From contig CADAGG010000013.1 in NCBI GenBank assembly GCA_902787415.1, forward strand, positions 1 to 14,800: DNA of 14,800 nt. The letters run 5' to 3'. The notes beneath the pieces were generated by a model that did no database searches, was not told where the DNA came from, and was given only the letters and a program-made list of their open reading frames with translations. Source of the DNA: a methanogenic archaeon (GTDB lineage Archaea; Thermoplasmatota; Thermoplasmata; Methanomassiliicoccales; Methanomethylophilaceae). Both the position numbers and the translations under genes were made by a program. This document shows, piece after piece, positions 6,891-13,571 of this stretch (position 1 is its first letter; each line of letters opens with the position of its first letter).

Positions 6891-7337
6891 ATGTGGAACA
6901 TACTTGGTGAGGAAGCCATCTACCTGGACATCACCTACAAGTTCAAGAAGAGGCTGGCGGAGCTGGCCCCCGCCGACGAGACCGGAGACAAGTACAGGAA
7001 GCTCCTGGACAAGACCGATGTCGGATTCATGATCAACGGCGAGACCGAGGAGAACTGCTTCATGCTGACCGTCCCCGACGAGTACACCCCCGAGGACATC
7101 CAGTTCATGGCCGAGCAGACCATGGCCGCCATCGTCAAGAACGATCAGGCACCCATCAGCGCCAACGGCGTCGAGCAGAAGTACAAGATCATCATCAACA
7201 ACAACAAGGAGCCCGAACTCATCGGTCTCCGCAAGACCCCCGGAATGTCCTCCGTGGAGCTCTTCAAACCCATCTTCAAGAACTGGAGCAGCCCCGGAAG
7301 GGCCAATCCCAACACCAGCGGCCAGTACTACGATTGA
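6891..7337 (+). CDS. Unrecognised 148-residue protein
   Basis: I do not recognise a family. The protein is soluble, with no signal peptide or membrane segment. Predicted features by eye are an amphipathic N-terminal helix (YLDITYKFKKRLAEL), a beta-hairpin around VGFMINGETEENCFMLTVP (44-62), a helix PEDIQFMAEQTMAAIVKN (67-84), a strand KYKIIINNN (97-105) and a disordered polar C-terminus (SSPGRANPNTSGQYYD). The codon use looks like that of the neighbours and it has its own promoter-like TAATATTAA 27 nt upstream and its own terminator, so it is very likely a real, independently transcribed gene. There is no Shine-Dalgarno, so leaderless translation from the ATG at 6891 is expected. It is divergent from trpS, but no functional link is visible in the protein. 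Confidence 0.78.
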   Translation: MWNILGEEAIYLDITYKFKKRLAELAPADETGDKYRKLLDKTDVGFMINGETEENCFMLTVPDEYTPEDIQFMAEQTMAAIVKNDQAPISANGVEQKYKIIINNNKEPELIGLRKTPGMSSVELFKPIFKNWSSPGRANPNTSGQYYD

Positions 7338-7344
7338 GACCGCC

Positions 7345-7383
7345 TGAGGAATGTGCCAGCAGGCACATTCCTCACATTTTTTT
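7345..7383 (+). terminator. Hairpin plus T-tract terminator of the 148-aa gene
   Basis: A perfect 13-bp stem, TGAGGAATGTGCC (7345-7357) against GGCACATTCCTCA (7362-7374), closes an AGCA loop. It is followed by CA and seven T's (7377-7383). The T-run lies on the plus-strand side, so it terminates the gene ending at 7337; the other flank has no matching T-run on the minus strand. It also separates two convergent genes. The last T is the first base of the membrane-protein stop codon. Confidence 0.85.
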
Positions 7384-8510
7384 CAGCGCCTTTTGTCGAT
7401 TGCGAGATTGATGTCGGACATGTCGTTCTCGTCCCTGACGGGAGTACCGGGGTACACCTTCTTCTCCGAGGCCTCCTCGTGGAGACTGAGGAGCAGGGGG
7501 ACGGGGATGAAGATCTTCCACTTCTTGGCGATGTCCGCGGAGGTGGTGGCCTCCATGGCGTAGTAGTAGATGATGGAGGTCAGGAACACCACGAAGAGGA
7601 TGATGACCGCGCTGAATCCGATGTACAGCAGCACCTCGACGGGGTTGTCCTGCTCGAAGACCGCCCTCATAACCAGGATGAGCGCGGCGAAGACGGGGAC
7701 GGCCATCCTGTAGACGGTGGCGGTCACGCCGTTGTAGAGCTTGAAGTCGCGGTAGTTGGTGCCGATCCTGACGTCCAGCGATTTGAACACGGAGAAGGGC
7801 AGGATCAGGATGGGGACGTAGAGGGTGATGCCGAAGATGAAGATGGGGATGTTGGCGGTGTACTCCACGTCGAAGAAGGTGGGGTTCATGGAGAGGTATA
7901 TCCAGAAGAACATACCCACGATGAGGGACAGGGCCACGGTACTGCCCATGTCCTTCCAGGGGAACTTGGTGCCCACGGACTTGGGGTTGATGGCGATGTT
8001 CCTGGTATCGAGGTCCGGAGGGATGTTGAACAGGAAGGAGAACATCCTGTCGCCGGGGGTCAGGTGCTCCTTGACGTTGGCGTACCTGATGTGGCCCACG
8101 ACCTTGTAGAAGATGAGCCTCTGGATGGCGTCGACCACGCATGCCACGCCGAGGGCGCCGATGAACAGGTAGACGATGACCAGGATGTAGGTCAGCTGCC
8201 TGGTGATCGCGAAGGTCGCCGCGGCCAGGATGACCGTGATGATCAGCGACGCGATGTTGCGCCTGTCGATGATGTAGAGCAGTCCCACCGCCACGAAAGG
8301 CAGGGCGATACATGCCAGGAGGCCCTGCGCGGTGATGAGGTGACCCATGATGGTACGTTCGTTCAAAAGTGCCACGGCTACGCAGTAGCCGGCCATGCAT
8401 AGCAGCCAGACCGCGAGCACGATCTTGTCGAACTGTCTCACGACGGACAGTCCGGCAGGCAGGCTCTCGGCCCAGAAACTGTGTTTTTCCCCTTCTTCCA
8501 AGTGCATCAT
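7383..8510 (-). CDS. Unrecognised polytopic membrane protein
   Basis: A 375-residue protein with about eight hydrophobic segments, near residues 28-49, 55-81, 86-104, 107-128, 188-208, 219-243, 265-285 and 291-317. A hydrophilic loop of about 60 residues (129-187) separates the first four helices from the last four and contains RLIFYKVVGHIRYANVKEHL and a tract PPDLDTRNIAINPKSVG. The C-terminal tail of about 58 residues is charged. I see no transporter or enzyme signature and cannot name a family. The ATG at 8510 overlaps the stop of the preceding 115-aa gene as ATGA, and a second ATG follows directly; no Shine-Dalgarno is seen, so translation probably depends on coupling. The four-plus-four helix layout could be an internal duplication, but sequence similarity between the halves is not evident by eye. 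Confidence 0.8.
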   Translation of the reverse strand: MMHLEEGEKHSFWAESLPAGLSVVRQFDKIVLAVWLLCMAGYCVAVALLNERTIMGHLITAQGLLACIALPFVAVGLLYIIDRRNIASLIITVILAAATFAITRQLTYILVIVYLFIGALGVACVVDAIQRLIFYKVVGHIRYANVKEHLTPGDRMFSFLFNIPPDLDTRNIAINPKSVGTKFPWKDMGSTVALSLIVGMFFWIYLSMNPTFFDVEYTANIPIFIFGITLYVPILILPFSVFKSLDVRIGTNYRDFKLYNGVTATVYRMAVPVFAALILVMRAVFEQDNPVEVLLYIGFSAVIILFVVFLTSIIYYYAMEATTSADIAKKWKIFIPVPLLLSLHEEASEKKVYPGTPVRDENDMSDINLAIDKRR

Positions 8511-8854
8511 TTGCTGTCAGACCAAACCTTGACCGAAACGGTGGATTTGTCCCCGGGGGTGATGCCCAGGAACACGCACATATCGGTACAGTTCTTTGTG
8601 CTGAATGGCCCGAGCGTTACATCGGTGGTTCCGCCTACCTCTCCCAAGAGACCGCCGTTGTCCTGAGTGGCAACGGCCACGTCAATGGGGAGTTCGGAGG
8701 TCACATGCACGCGGACCATACGATTCTTCTTAACGTCAAAAGGAAACTTCATTATGTTGAAGTAGCAGGTTCCCGTGGAGTTCGTAGGATCGAACTCGCC
8801 GATACGGAAATTCTCCTTCTCAAACAACACTTCCTCTTTCGAAAAGATTCCCAT
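8507..8854 (-). CDS. Unrecognised 115-residue beta-rich protein
   Basis: A small soluble protein of unknown family. After a short charged N-terminus (MGIFSKEEVLFEKENF) it has alternating hydrophobic strands: GTCYFNIMKFPF (28-39), MVRVHVTSELPIDVAVATQ (46-64), TDVTLGPF (77-84), MCVFLGITPGDKSTVSVKVW (92-111). The pattern suggests a compact beta-sandwich. There is no signal peptide or membrane segment. It directly precedes the eight-helix membrane protein with an ATGA overlap, so the two are made from one message and may work together; which side of the membrane they meet on is unknown. The ATG at 8854 has no clear Shine-Dalgarno. Three cysteines (30, 89, 93) are present; no metal-site motif is obvious. 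Confidence 0.72.
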   Translation of the reverse strand: MGIFSKEEVLFEKENFRIGEFDPTNSTGTCYFNIMKFPFDVKKNRMVRVHVTSELPIDVAVATQDNGGLLGEVGGTTDVTLGPFSTKNCTDMCVFLGITPGDKSTVSVKVWSDSK

Positions 8855-8897
8855 CGTCTACCCTATTGCGTAGGGAGTAAAAAAGGTCTTGGATTAC
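8855..8897 (-). promoter_or_regulatory. Junction between spc operon and 115-aa gene: T-run and dyad
   Basis: On the minus strand the cmk-cbf5 stop is followed after 13 bases by CCTTTTTTAC (T6 at 8884-8879), which may act as an archaeal poly-T terminator. It may equally act as a TATA-like element about 27 nt before the ATG at 8854. Next comes a small dyad, CCCTA (8861-8865) and TAGGG (8871-8875) around TTGCG. Whether the 115-aa gene is a separate unit or a read-through tail of the operon is not settled by the sequence. Confidence 0.4.
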
Positions 8898-10415
8898 TCA
8901 TTCCGCGGGGGAATAACCTTCCAGGTCGGTGGAGTATTTCCACATCCTGGGATAGTGGCCGGGCTCCATGAACACGCGGAGGGTCTTGGCGGCGACGCCG
9001 GCATCGGCGGCCATCAGCTTGTCGGAGGACATCATCATCCTGCCGATGGCTACGAGCTCGCCGCGGGCGGTCATCAGGGCCACCAGGGCGTTCTTGCGGA
9101 TCTCCGGGTCGAGCATGTGTACCCCGCGCACGGAGAGGTCGGCACCGTGGCATACCGCGTCCACGGCGGTCGCCTTGACGATGATCTTGGGCAGGGGGTC
9201 CACCAGTACCTCCATGGGCCTGATGAGGCTCCTGAGCCATTCTCCGCGGCCTTCCTGCTGCCAGAAGACATAGGCGTCGGTCAGGTCCTGCAGAGTGGCG
9301 GCCTGGGACTCCTTCATCTTGCCGGAACGGGTGCGCCTGAGCTCGGTCATGGATGCGCCGCACAGGAGCATCTCGCCGATGTCGATGCAGAGCGTCCTCA
9401 CGTAGGTGCCCGCGTCGCAGGAAATGCGGAACAGGACGTCCCTGCCGCAGATGTCGAGGATCTCCAGCTCCTTGATGGTGCGGATACGGATCTGCCTCTT
9501 GACGGCGGACCTCACCGGAGGAAGCTGATAGACCTTGCCGACGAACCTTCCCATGACCTCCCTGATGCGCTCCTCGGAGCGGTCCGCATGGAGCTTCATG
9601 AGGCATACGTACTCCTTGTCGGAGGACAGGACGATATCGGTCAGGCGGACGGCCTTGCCGGTACAGATGGGGAGGACTCCGCTGACGTAGGGGTCGAGGG
9701 TTCCTCCGTGGCCGATCCTGTCGAGATGCAGCGCATCGCGGGCCCAGGCGGTGGCCTGGTGCGAGGTGGGTCCGGAAGGCTTGTCGAGTGCGATGACCCC
9801 TCCCTGAAGAAGTTCTCCCACGGTACGGTCGGAGGGACGCTTGCCCCACCTGTCGGGAATCGTGTCGGGGTCCTTGACCAGCATGGTTCGGACGCGCACG
9901 GCATCCAGGATCTTCTGGAGTACCTCGTCGGGGGTCAGGTTGTCGGTGTTGATGATGAGGTCGTAGACGCTGAGGTCGTTGATGTCTATGTCGTAGTACA
10001 TCTTGTAGCGCTTGGCCTCGGAAGCCTGACGTGCGTTGGTCTCCTCGATGGCGTGCTGGAGCTCCTTCTCCTCGCGGATGCCGATCCTTGCGAAGCGGAC
10101 CTCGGGGCTGGCCTCCAGGAACACGCGGAGGGCGGGGATCCCGTTCCTGGTCAGCATGTATGCGGAGAGGCGGGATTCCAAAATTATGTCGGAGCTGTTG
10201 CGGGCGGTCTCCACGATCTTGGCGTCGATGTCGGCGTCGATCTGCGGGTCCTGCTCCGCCAGCTTACCGAGTTCTACAAGGGTGAGACCCTTCTCTGCGG
10301 CAAGCTGTCTGAAGACCTGTCCGAAGACGACGGCCTTGAGGCCGAGGGTCTCCGACAGTTTGCCGCAGACAGTGGTCTTCCCGGAACCGGGAGGACCACT
10401 GATGGTTATTCTCAT
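8898..10415 (-). CDS. Fused cytidylate kinase - tRNA/rRNA pseudouridine synthase (Cbf5/TruB)
   Basis: One open frame of 505 residues joins two normally separate archaeal proteins. Residues 1 to about 176 are an archaeal CMP kinase with the P-loop GPPGSGKTT (7-15), a substrate-region ILESRLSAYML and lid-type arginines (RFARIGIREEKE, 107-118). From Met178 the sequence reads as a full Cbf5: the usual start LVKDPDTIPDRWGKRPSDR, then LDKPSGPTSH (210-219), GHGGTLDPYVSGVLP with catalytic Asp241, CDAGTYVRTLCIDIG (333-347) and a PUA domain at about 405-485. Cbf5 is the catalytic subunit of archaeal H/ACA RNPs; CMP kinase makes CDP. Both halves keep their key residues and normal lengths. There is no stop between them and no Shine-Dalgarno before Met178 (9884), so a single polypeptide is expected. 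The start at 10415 has AGGTG 4 nt upstream and overlaps the emc3 stop as ATGA. The usual gene between the two, rpl14e, is absent. Confidence 0.93.
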   Translation of the reverse strand: MRITISGPPGSGKTTVCGKLSETLGLKAVVFGQVFRQLAAEKGLTLVELGKLAEQDPQIDADIDAKIVETARNSSDIILESRLSAYMLTRNGIPALRVFLEASPEVRFARIGIREEKELQHAIEETNARQASEAKRYKMYYDIDINDLSVYDLIINTDNLTPDEVLQKILDAVRVRTMLVKDPDTIPDRWGKRPSDRTVGELLQGGVIALDKPSGPTSHQATAWARDALHLDRIGHGGTLDPYVSGVLPICTGKAVRLTDIVLSSDKEYVCLMKLHADRSEERIREVMGRFVGKVYQLPPVRSAVKRQIRIRTIKELEILDICGRDVLFRISCDAGTYVRTLCIDIGEMLLCGASMTELRRTRSGKMKESQAATLQDLTDAYVFWQQEGRGEWLRSLIRPMEVLVDPLPKIIVKATAVDAVCHGADLSVRGVHMLDPEIRKNALVALMTARGELVAIGRMMMSSDKLMAADAGVAAKTLRVFMEPGHYPRMWKYSTDLEGYSPAE

Positions 10416-11104
10416 GCTCCACCTGCGTCGAGCATCTTAAGGCGTTTCTTGAACATCACATGGTTGATGAGCTTGTTCTCGAGCTGTCCGATAGGAAGGC
10501 TGATGAGGGTGTAGATAACGATCCACAGAGGCATGAAGCCCATCACGTTGTCCATCAGGTTCGCGGTTCCCCAGGGCATGGCGATGATCAGGGGAGTGGT
10601 GTCTCCGTGCATCGTGAAGGTCACGAAGTAGAAGATCCACGCGTAGATGGGGATGACGAACACCATGGTGAGAGGCATGAGCTTCATCATCTTGGTGCTC
10701 TGCTCCATGGAGGCAGCCATCATCTGAGGCTGCATGTCCTGCAGCTTCTTCAGCTTGTACAGGTTGTTCTCGGTACGGGCCGTGCGCATCTCTGCGTTGT
10801 ACTCGCTCTGGATGTGCTGGGTCCTTGCCTGTGCGACGGGGTCGGACAGGAATCCCCTGACGACGGTGCTGAGGGTGATCATGATGATACCCGCGACCAT
10901 CAGGGTGAGTACGGGGTACTTTCCGCCGAAGTCGATGTACTTGAACACGTAGTTGAGCGCCTCGCCGATCTGGACCCTCCACATCATGACGACCATCATG
11001 ATGACGAGGACCCCGAGCATACCGATCATGGTACCTTTGGGCATGGGCTGCATGTTCTGCTGTTGCTGCTGCCTCATCTGTTCAGGGCTGCCTGGATTTG
11101 CCAT
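10412..11104 (-). CDS. Oxa1/YidC-superfamily insertase, EMC3/DUF106 family
   Basis: A membrane protein of about 230 residues encoded directly after secY, the normal archaeal place for the DUF106 protein related to eukaryotic EMC3 and to YidC/Oxa1. Known or inferred role: insertion of membrane proteins, alone or beside the Sec channel. From the ATG at 11104 it has a Gln/Met-rich cytosolic N-terminus (a QQQQQ run), hydrophobic segments near 24-43, 64-85, 142-164 and 190-208, and a charged helical stretch between the second and third (about 88-138) that fits the family's cytosolic coiled coil. Methionines are frequent in the hydrophobic parts. Start choice: an ATG at 11110 overlaps the secY stop, but the ATG at 11104 has a GGTGA 6 nt upstream and is preferred. 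The stop overlaps the cmk-cbf5 start as ATGA. Confidence 0.9.
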   Translation of the reverse strand: MANPGSPEQMRQQQQQNMQPMPKGTMIGMLGVLVIMMVVMMWRVQIGEALNYVFKYIDFGGKYPVLTLMVAGIIMITLSTVVRGFLSDPVAQARTQHIQSEYNAEMRTARTENNLYKLKKLQDMQPQMMAASMEQSTKMMKLMPLTMVFVIPIYAWIFYFVTFTMHGDTTPLIIAMPWGTANLMDNVMGFMPLWIVIYTLISLPIGQLENKLINHVMFKKRLKMLDAGGA

Positions 11105-11106
11105 TA

Positions 11107-12648
11107 TCATTCACCACCGAAGAATCCCCTCATCATGGGGTTCATCTCCATCATCTGTTCACGTCCGAGCGCTTCGTAGAAGCGTATGATGATTCCTACC
11201 GCCAGCAACAGACCCGTACCGGATGCGTTTCCGGTGGTTCCGATCATGTCGGCCACGGCTGCGAGCAGACCGATCAGAGCTCCTGAGAGCACGGTGATCG
11301 TGGGGATGTACCTCTCCAGGACCTTGGTCAGGACACGGGGGTCCCTCCTGAATCCGGGAATCTGCATTCCGCTCCTCATGATGTTGTTGGCCACGGACTC
11401 CGGACCGAGGTTAGTGGTCTCGACCCAGAACTTGGCGAACATGATAGATCCGATGACCATCACGGTCAGGTAGATCAGCACGTGGCATATGTTCTGGATC
11501 ACGCTGTGTCCGTTACCGTACGACGCCGGGTTGAGAATCGGCAGTAGCCAATCGGTCAGACCCTGCGGTGTCGAGAGATACCATGCGATACCTCCCGAGG
11601 CGGTGGTGCTTCCGGTCTCGTACGTTCCTATGGCCCCGTTGCCTCCGATGAGGGGGATGGAGCTCAGGAAGTCGTTGGTGTACAGGAGCAGGCACACCAT
11701 GCTGATGTTTGCCAGCAGGGCTGACATCAGGATGACAGGGATGTTGCTCGCGTACATCAGTTTGATCGGATATCTGCCTCTGGCACCCCTCGCGTTTCCG
11801 TGGGAGAGAGGCAGCTCGATACGGCTGGATTCCAGGTAGACGACCACCAGGAAGATCACGACCGTTCCTATGAGCGCGATGAGCGGGTTGGGAGCACCCA
11901 ACAGGATCATCTCGTATCCTCCCGACGCCATCTCCGCGGAGCTGGTGTGGGTGAGGATGTAGATCGCCTTGGGGATGGTTCCCGCAGGCGGGTTGGAGAG
12001 CGCGTACTCGGTGCCGAATCCCTGGAGCGGATACCAGTTCAGCGCACCGGTGAAGACAGCCTGTGCCACACCGGCCGCGATGAACAGCGAGATACCGCTT
12101 CCGATTCCCCATTTGGAGATGACCTCGTCGAAGAGGAACACCAGGTAGGAACCGATGAACAGCTGCAGGATGATGAGGGATTTGGATCCCCAGCTTCCGA
12201 ACTGCGATACGAACGCGTCGGAGGGCACGAGGTATCCGAATACCTGGGGGAGAGCCTCTACGAGGATCATCACCAGGACCAGGACCTTCATCACCGATTG
12301 GTAGCAGGCTTTGTCCTTCTTGTTGCTCAGATCAAGTTTGATGATTTTCGCACCGACGAACAGCTGCATGATGATGGACGCGGTGACGATCGGTCCAATA
12401 CCTAACTGGAGGATCGTACCGGATGCCCCGGCCATGATGGTCCTGTACTGCGCGAACATATCCAGGGAGCCCGACTGGTCGAGTCCCCAGATATATACGT
12501 TGGACATCACGAAGTACAGGATCAGGATGACCGCGACCCACATGATCTTGGTCCTGAAGTGCACGTGCCCTTCGGGACGCTTGACTGCGGGGAGCCTGTC
12601 GCCTATAGGTTTCACCTTGTACAACAGGCTCGGTTTTGCATCATCCAT
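11107..12648 (-). CDS. secY: Preprotein translocase channel subunit SecY
   Basis: Main subunit of the SecYE-beta channel that moves proteins across or into the cytoplasmic membrane. About ten transmembrane segments are visible along the 513 residues. After the first helix comes the plug and second-helix region (WGLDQSGSLDMFAQYR, then GTILQLGIGPIVTASIIMQL), typical of SecY. The large cytosolic loop between helices 8 and 9 has the ribosome-binding basic patch around GMQIPGFRRDPRVLTKVLERY. The protein is somewhat longer than many archaeal SecYs (about 435-480), mainly through extracytosolic loops. The ATG at 12648 is chosen because GGAG lies 8 nt upstream; a GTG at 12672 overlapping the uL15 stop would add eight residues (MIPSGVVQ) and has no Shine-Dalgarno. 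Adenylate kinase, often encoded next to secY in archaea, is not here. Confidence 0.98.
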   Translation of the reverse strand: MDDAKPSLLYKVKPIGDRLPAVKRPEGHVHFRTKIMWVAVILILYFVMSNVYIWGLDQSGSLDMFAQYRTIMAGASGTILQLGIGPIVTASIIMQLFVGAKIIKLDLSNKKDKACYQSVMKVLVLVMILVEALPQVFGYLVPSDAFVSQFGSWGSKSLIILQLFIGSYLVFLFDEVISKWGIGSGISLFIAAGVAQAVFTGALNWYPLQGFGTEYALSNPPAGTIPKAIYILTHTSSAEMASGGYEMILLGAPNPLIALIGTVVIFLVVVYLESSRIELPLSHGNARGARGRYPIKLMYASNIPVILMSALLANISMVCLLLYTNDFLSSIPLIGGNGAIGTYETGSTTASGGIAWYLSTPQGLTDWLLPILNPASYGNGHSVIQNICHVLIYLTVMVIGSIMFAKFWVETTNLGPESVANNIMRSGMQIPGFRRDPRVLTKVLERYIPTITVLSGALIGLLAAVADMIGTTGNASGTGLLLAVGIIIRFYEALGREQMMEMNPMMRGFFGGE

Positions 12649-12668
12649 TTGAACTACTCCTGATGGAA

Positions 12669-13091
12669 TCACTCAGCGACGGATCCGCCGGCTGCCTCGA
12701 TCTTCTCTTTGGCTTTGGCGGAAGCTTCGGCAACGATGACATCGATGGCGACATCGACGTTTCCGCTTCCGAGAAGCTTGTCGATGCCGGCATCGGTCAG
12801 GTTGACGGAGTACTTGTCCCCGTCCTGCTTGGCGAAGCCCATGGCCACGAAGCGGTCCATGCTCTTCTGGAGCTCAGCAACGTTGATGGTGCTGTTGGCC
12901 TTCACGACGCACTGGGGCCTCTTGAAGCCGTGGCGTCCGTAGTGGTTCCTGTCGTATTTGAGCATCCAGATCTTGCCGGTCTTTCCGAGACCTGCTTTTC
13001 CGCGGCCTCCGATGATACCTGCTCCACGTCCGGATTTCTTTCCGCGTCCGTGGGTCCTGGATCCCCTGAATTTCTTGGTTCTGCTAGGCAT
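12669..13091 (-). CDS. rpl15: 50S ribosomal protein uL15
   Basis: Large-subunit protein of 140 residues in the archaeal/eukaryotic L15/L27a form. The basic, glycine-rich N-terminus (SRTHGRGKKSGRGAGIIGGRG) threads into 23S rRNA, and GKTGKIWMLKYDRNHYGRHGFKRP is characteristic of the archaeal version. The C-terminal half forms the globular domain (VNLTDAGIDKLLGSGNVDVA). The ATG at 13091 is preceded by GAGGTG 6 nt upstream, located in the short gap after the uL30 stop. The stop lies 20 bases before the preferred secY ATG. Confidence 0.98.
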   Translation of the reverse strand: MPSRTKKFRGSRTHGRGKKSGRGAGIIGGRGKAGLGKTGKIWMLKYDRNHYGRHGFKRPQCVVKANSTINVAELQKSMDRFVAMGFAKQDGDKYSVNLTDAGIDKLLGSGNVDVAIDVIVAEASAKAKEKIEAAGGSVAE

Positions 13092-13101
13092 TTATGACAC
13101 C

Positions 13102-13569
13102 TCAGAGCATCCTCATGACGAGGTCGTTGATCTTCTCCTTCCTGTTTCCGAGAGCTCCGCCCTCTGCGAAGGCGTGCTTGTTACCCTCGTATCCTTTGAT
13201 AGGGGGGTGGAGACGGAAGACGGGCTTCATGCCCTCGACGTCCTTGATCTTGTACTCACCGGCGACGATGGCCTTGGCCAGGTCGTCGATGGTCGCGAAC
13301 TCGGTGTGCTCCTTGACGTACTCGTCGGTGACGGGTGCGTCTCCGACGACCTTACCGCGGGCCTTGATCATGGCGGCGAGGGTCTCCTCGTCGATCAGTC
13401 CGAAGGTGCAGTAGTCCTTTACGACCTGGAGCATTCCCTTGTAGGCATCGTTGACGGGGACCACGGTTGCGTGGTTGACCCTGTTGAGTCCCAGGAGGTG
13501 CATGGTGTGCTGGATGTTGTAGTTGACATCGGCCTGGCCGAGCACGCGGATTACGACGTATGCTGCCAT
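13102..13569 (-). CDS. rpl30: 50S ribosomal protein uL30
   Basis: Large-subunit protein, archaeal long form of 155 residues (bacterial L30 has about 60). The N-terminal core AAYVVIRVLGQADVNYNIQHT followed by MHLLGLNRVNHATVVP is the L30/L7 ferredoxin-like domain; the archaeal C-terminal extension contains HPPIKGYEG and the closing basic region GGALGNRKEKINDLVMRML. The ATG at 13569 is chosen because GGAGG lies 7 nt upstream; a GTG at 13575 would add two residues but sits too close to that sequence. The Shine-Dalgarno lies inside the end of rps5. Confidence 0.97.
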   Translation of the reverse strand: MAAYVVIRVLGQADVNYNIQHTMHLLGLNRVNHATVVPVNDAYKGMLQVVKDYCTFGLIDEETLAAMIKARGKVVGDAPVTDEYVKEHTEFATIDDLAKAIVAGEYKIKDVEGMKPVFRLHPPIKGYEGNKHAFAEGGALGNRKEKINDLVMRML

Positions 13570-13571
13570 TT

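Noticed and set aside
5740..7032. Long plus-strand open frame opposite trpS running into the 148-aa gene
   Set aside because: Antisense to trpS with no family motif; the overlap with a well-supported gene in another frame makes it a shadow.
7353..8402. Open frames of about 345 codons on both strands overlapping the membrane protein
   Set aside because: Their products are His/Asp/Gly- or Arg/His/Pro-rich shadows. The frame kept has clean hydrophobic helices and a coupled start.
9884..9884. Separate cbf5 gene starting at Met178 of the fusion
   Set aside because: No stop codon ends the kinase frame and no Shine-Dalgarno or overlap signal precedes this ATG, so one polypeptide is the simpler reading.
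8889..10514. Open frame of 541 codons on the plus strand opposite cmk-cbf5
   Set aside because: Antisense to two well-recognised enzyme domains; same low-complexity composition; no promoter or start signal.
12649..12672. Longer SecY from a GTG at 12672
   Set aside because: The GTG overlaps the uL15 stop and lacks a Shine-Dalgarno, whereas the ATG at 12648 has GGAG at 8 nt.
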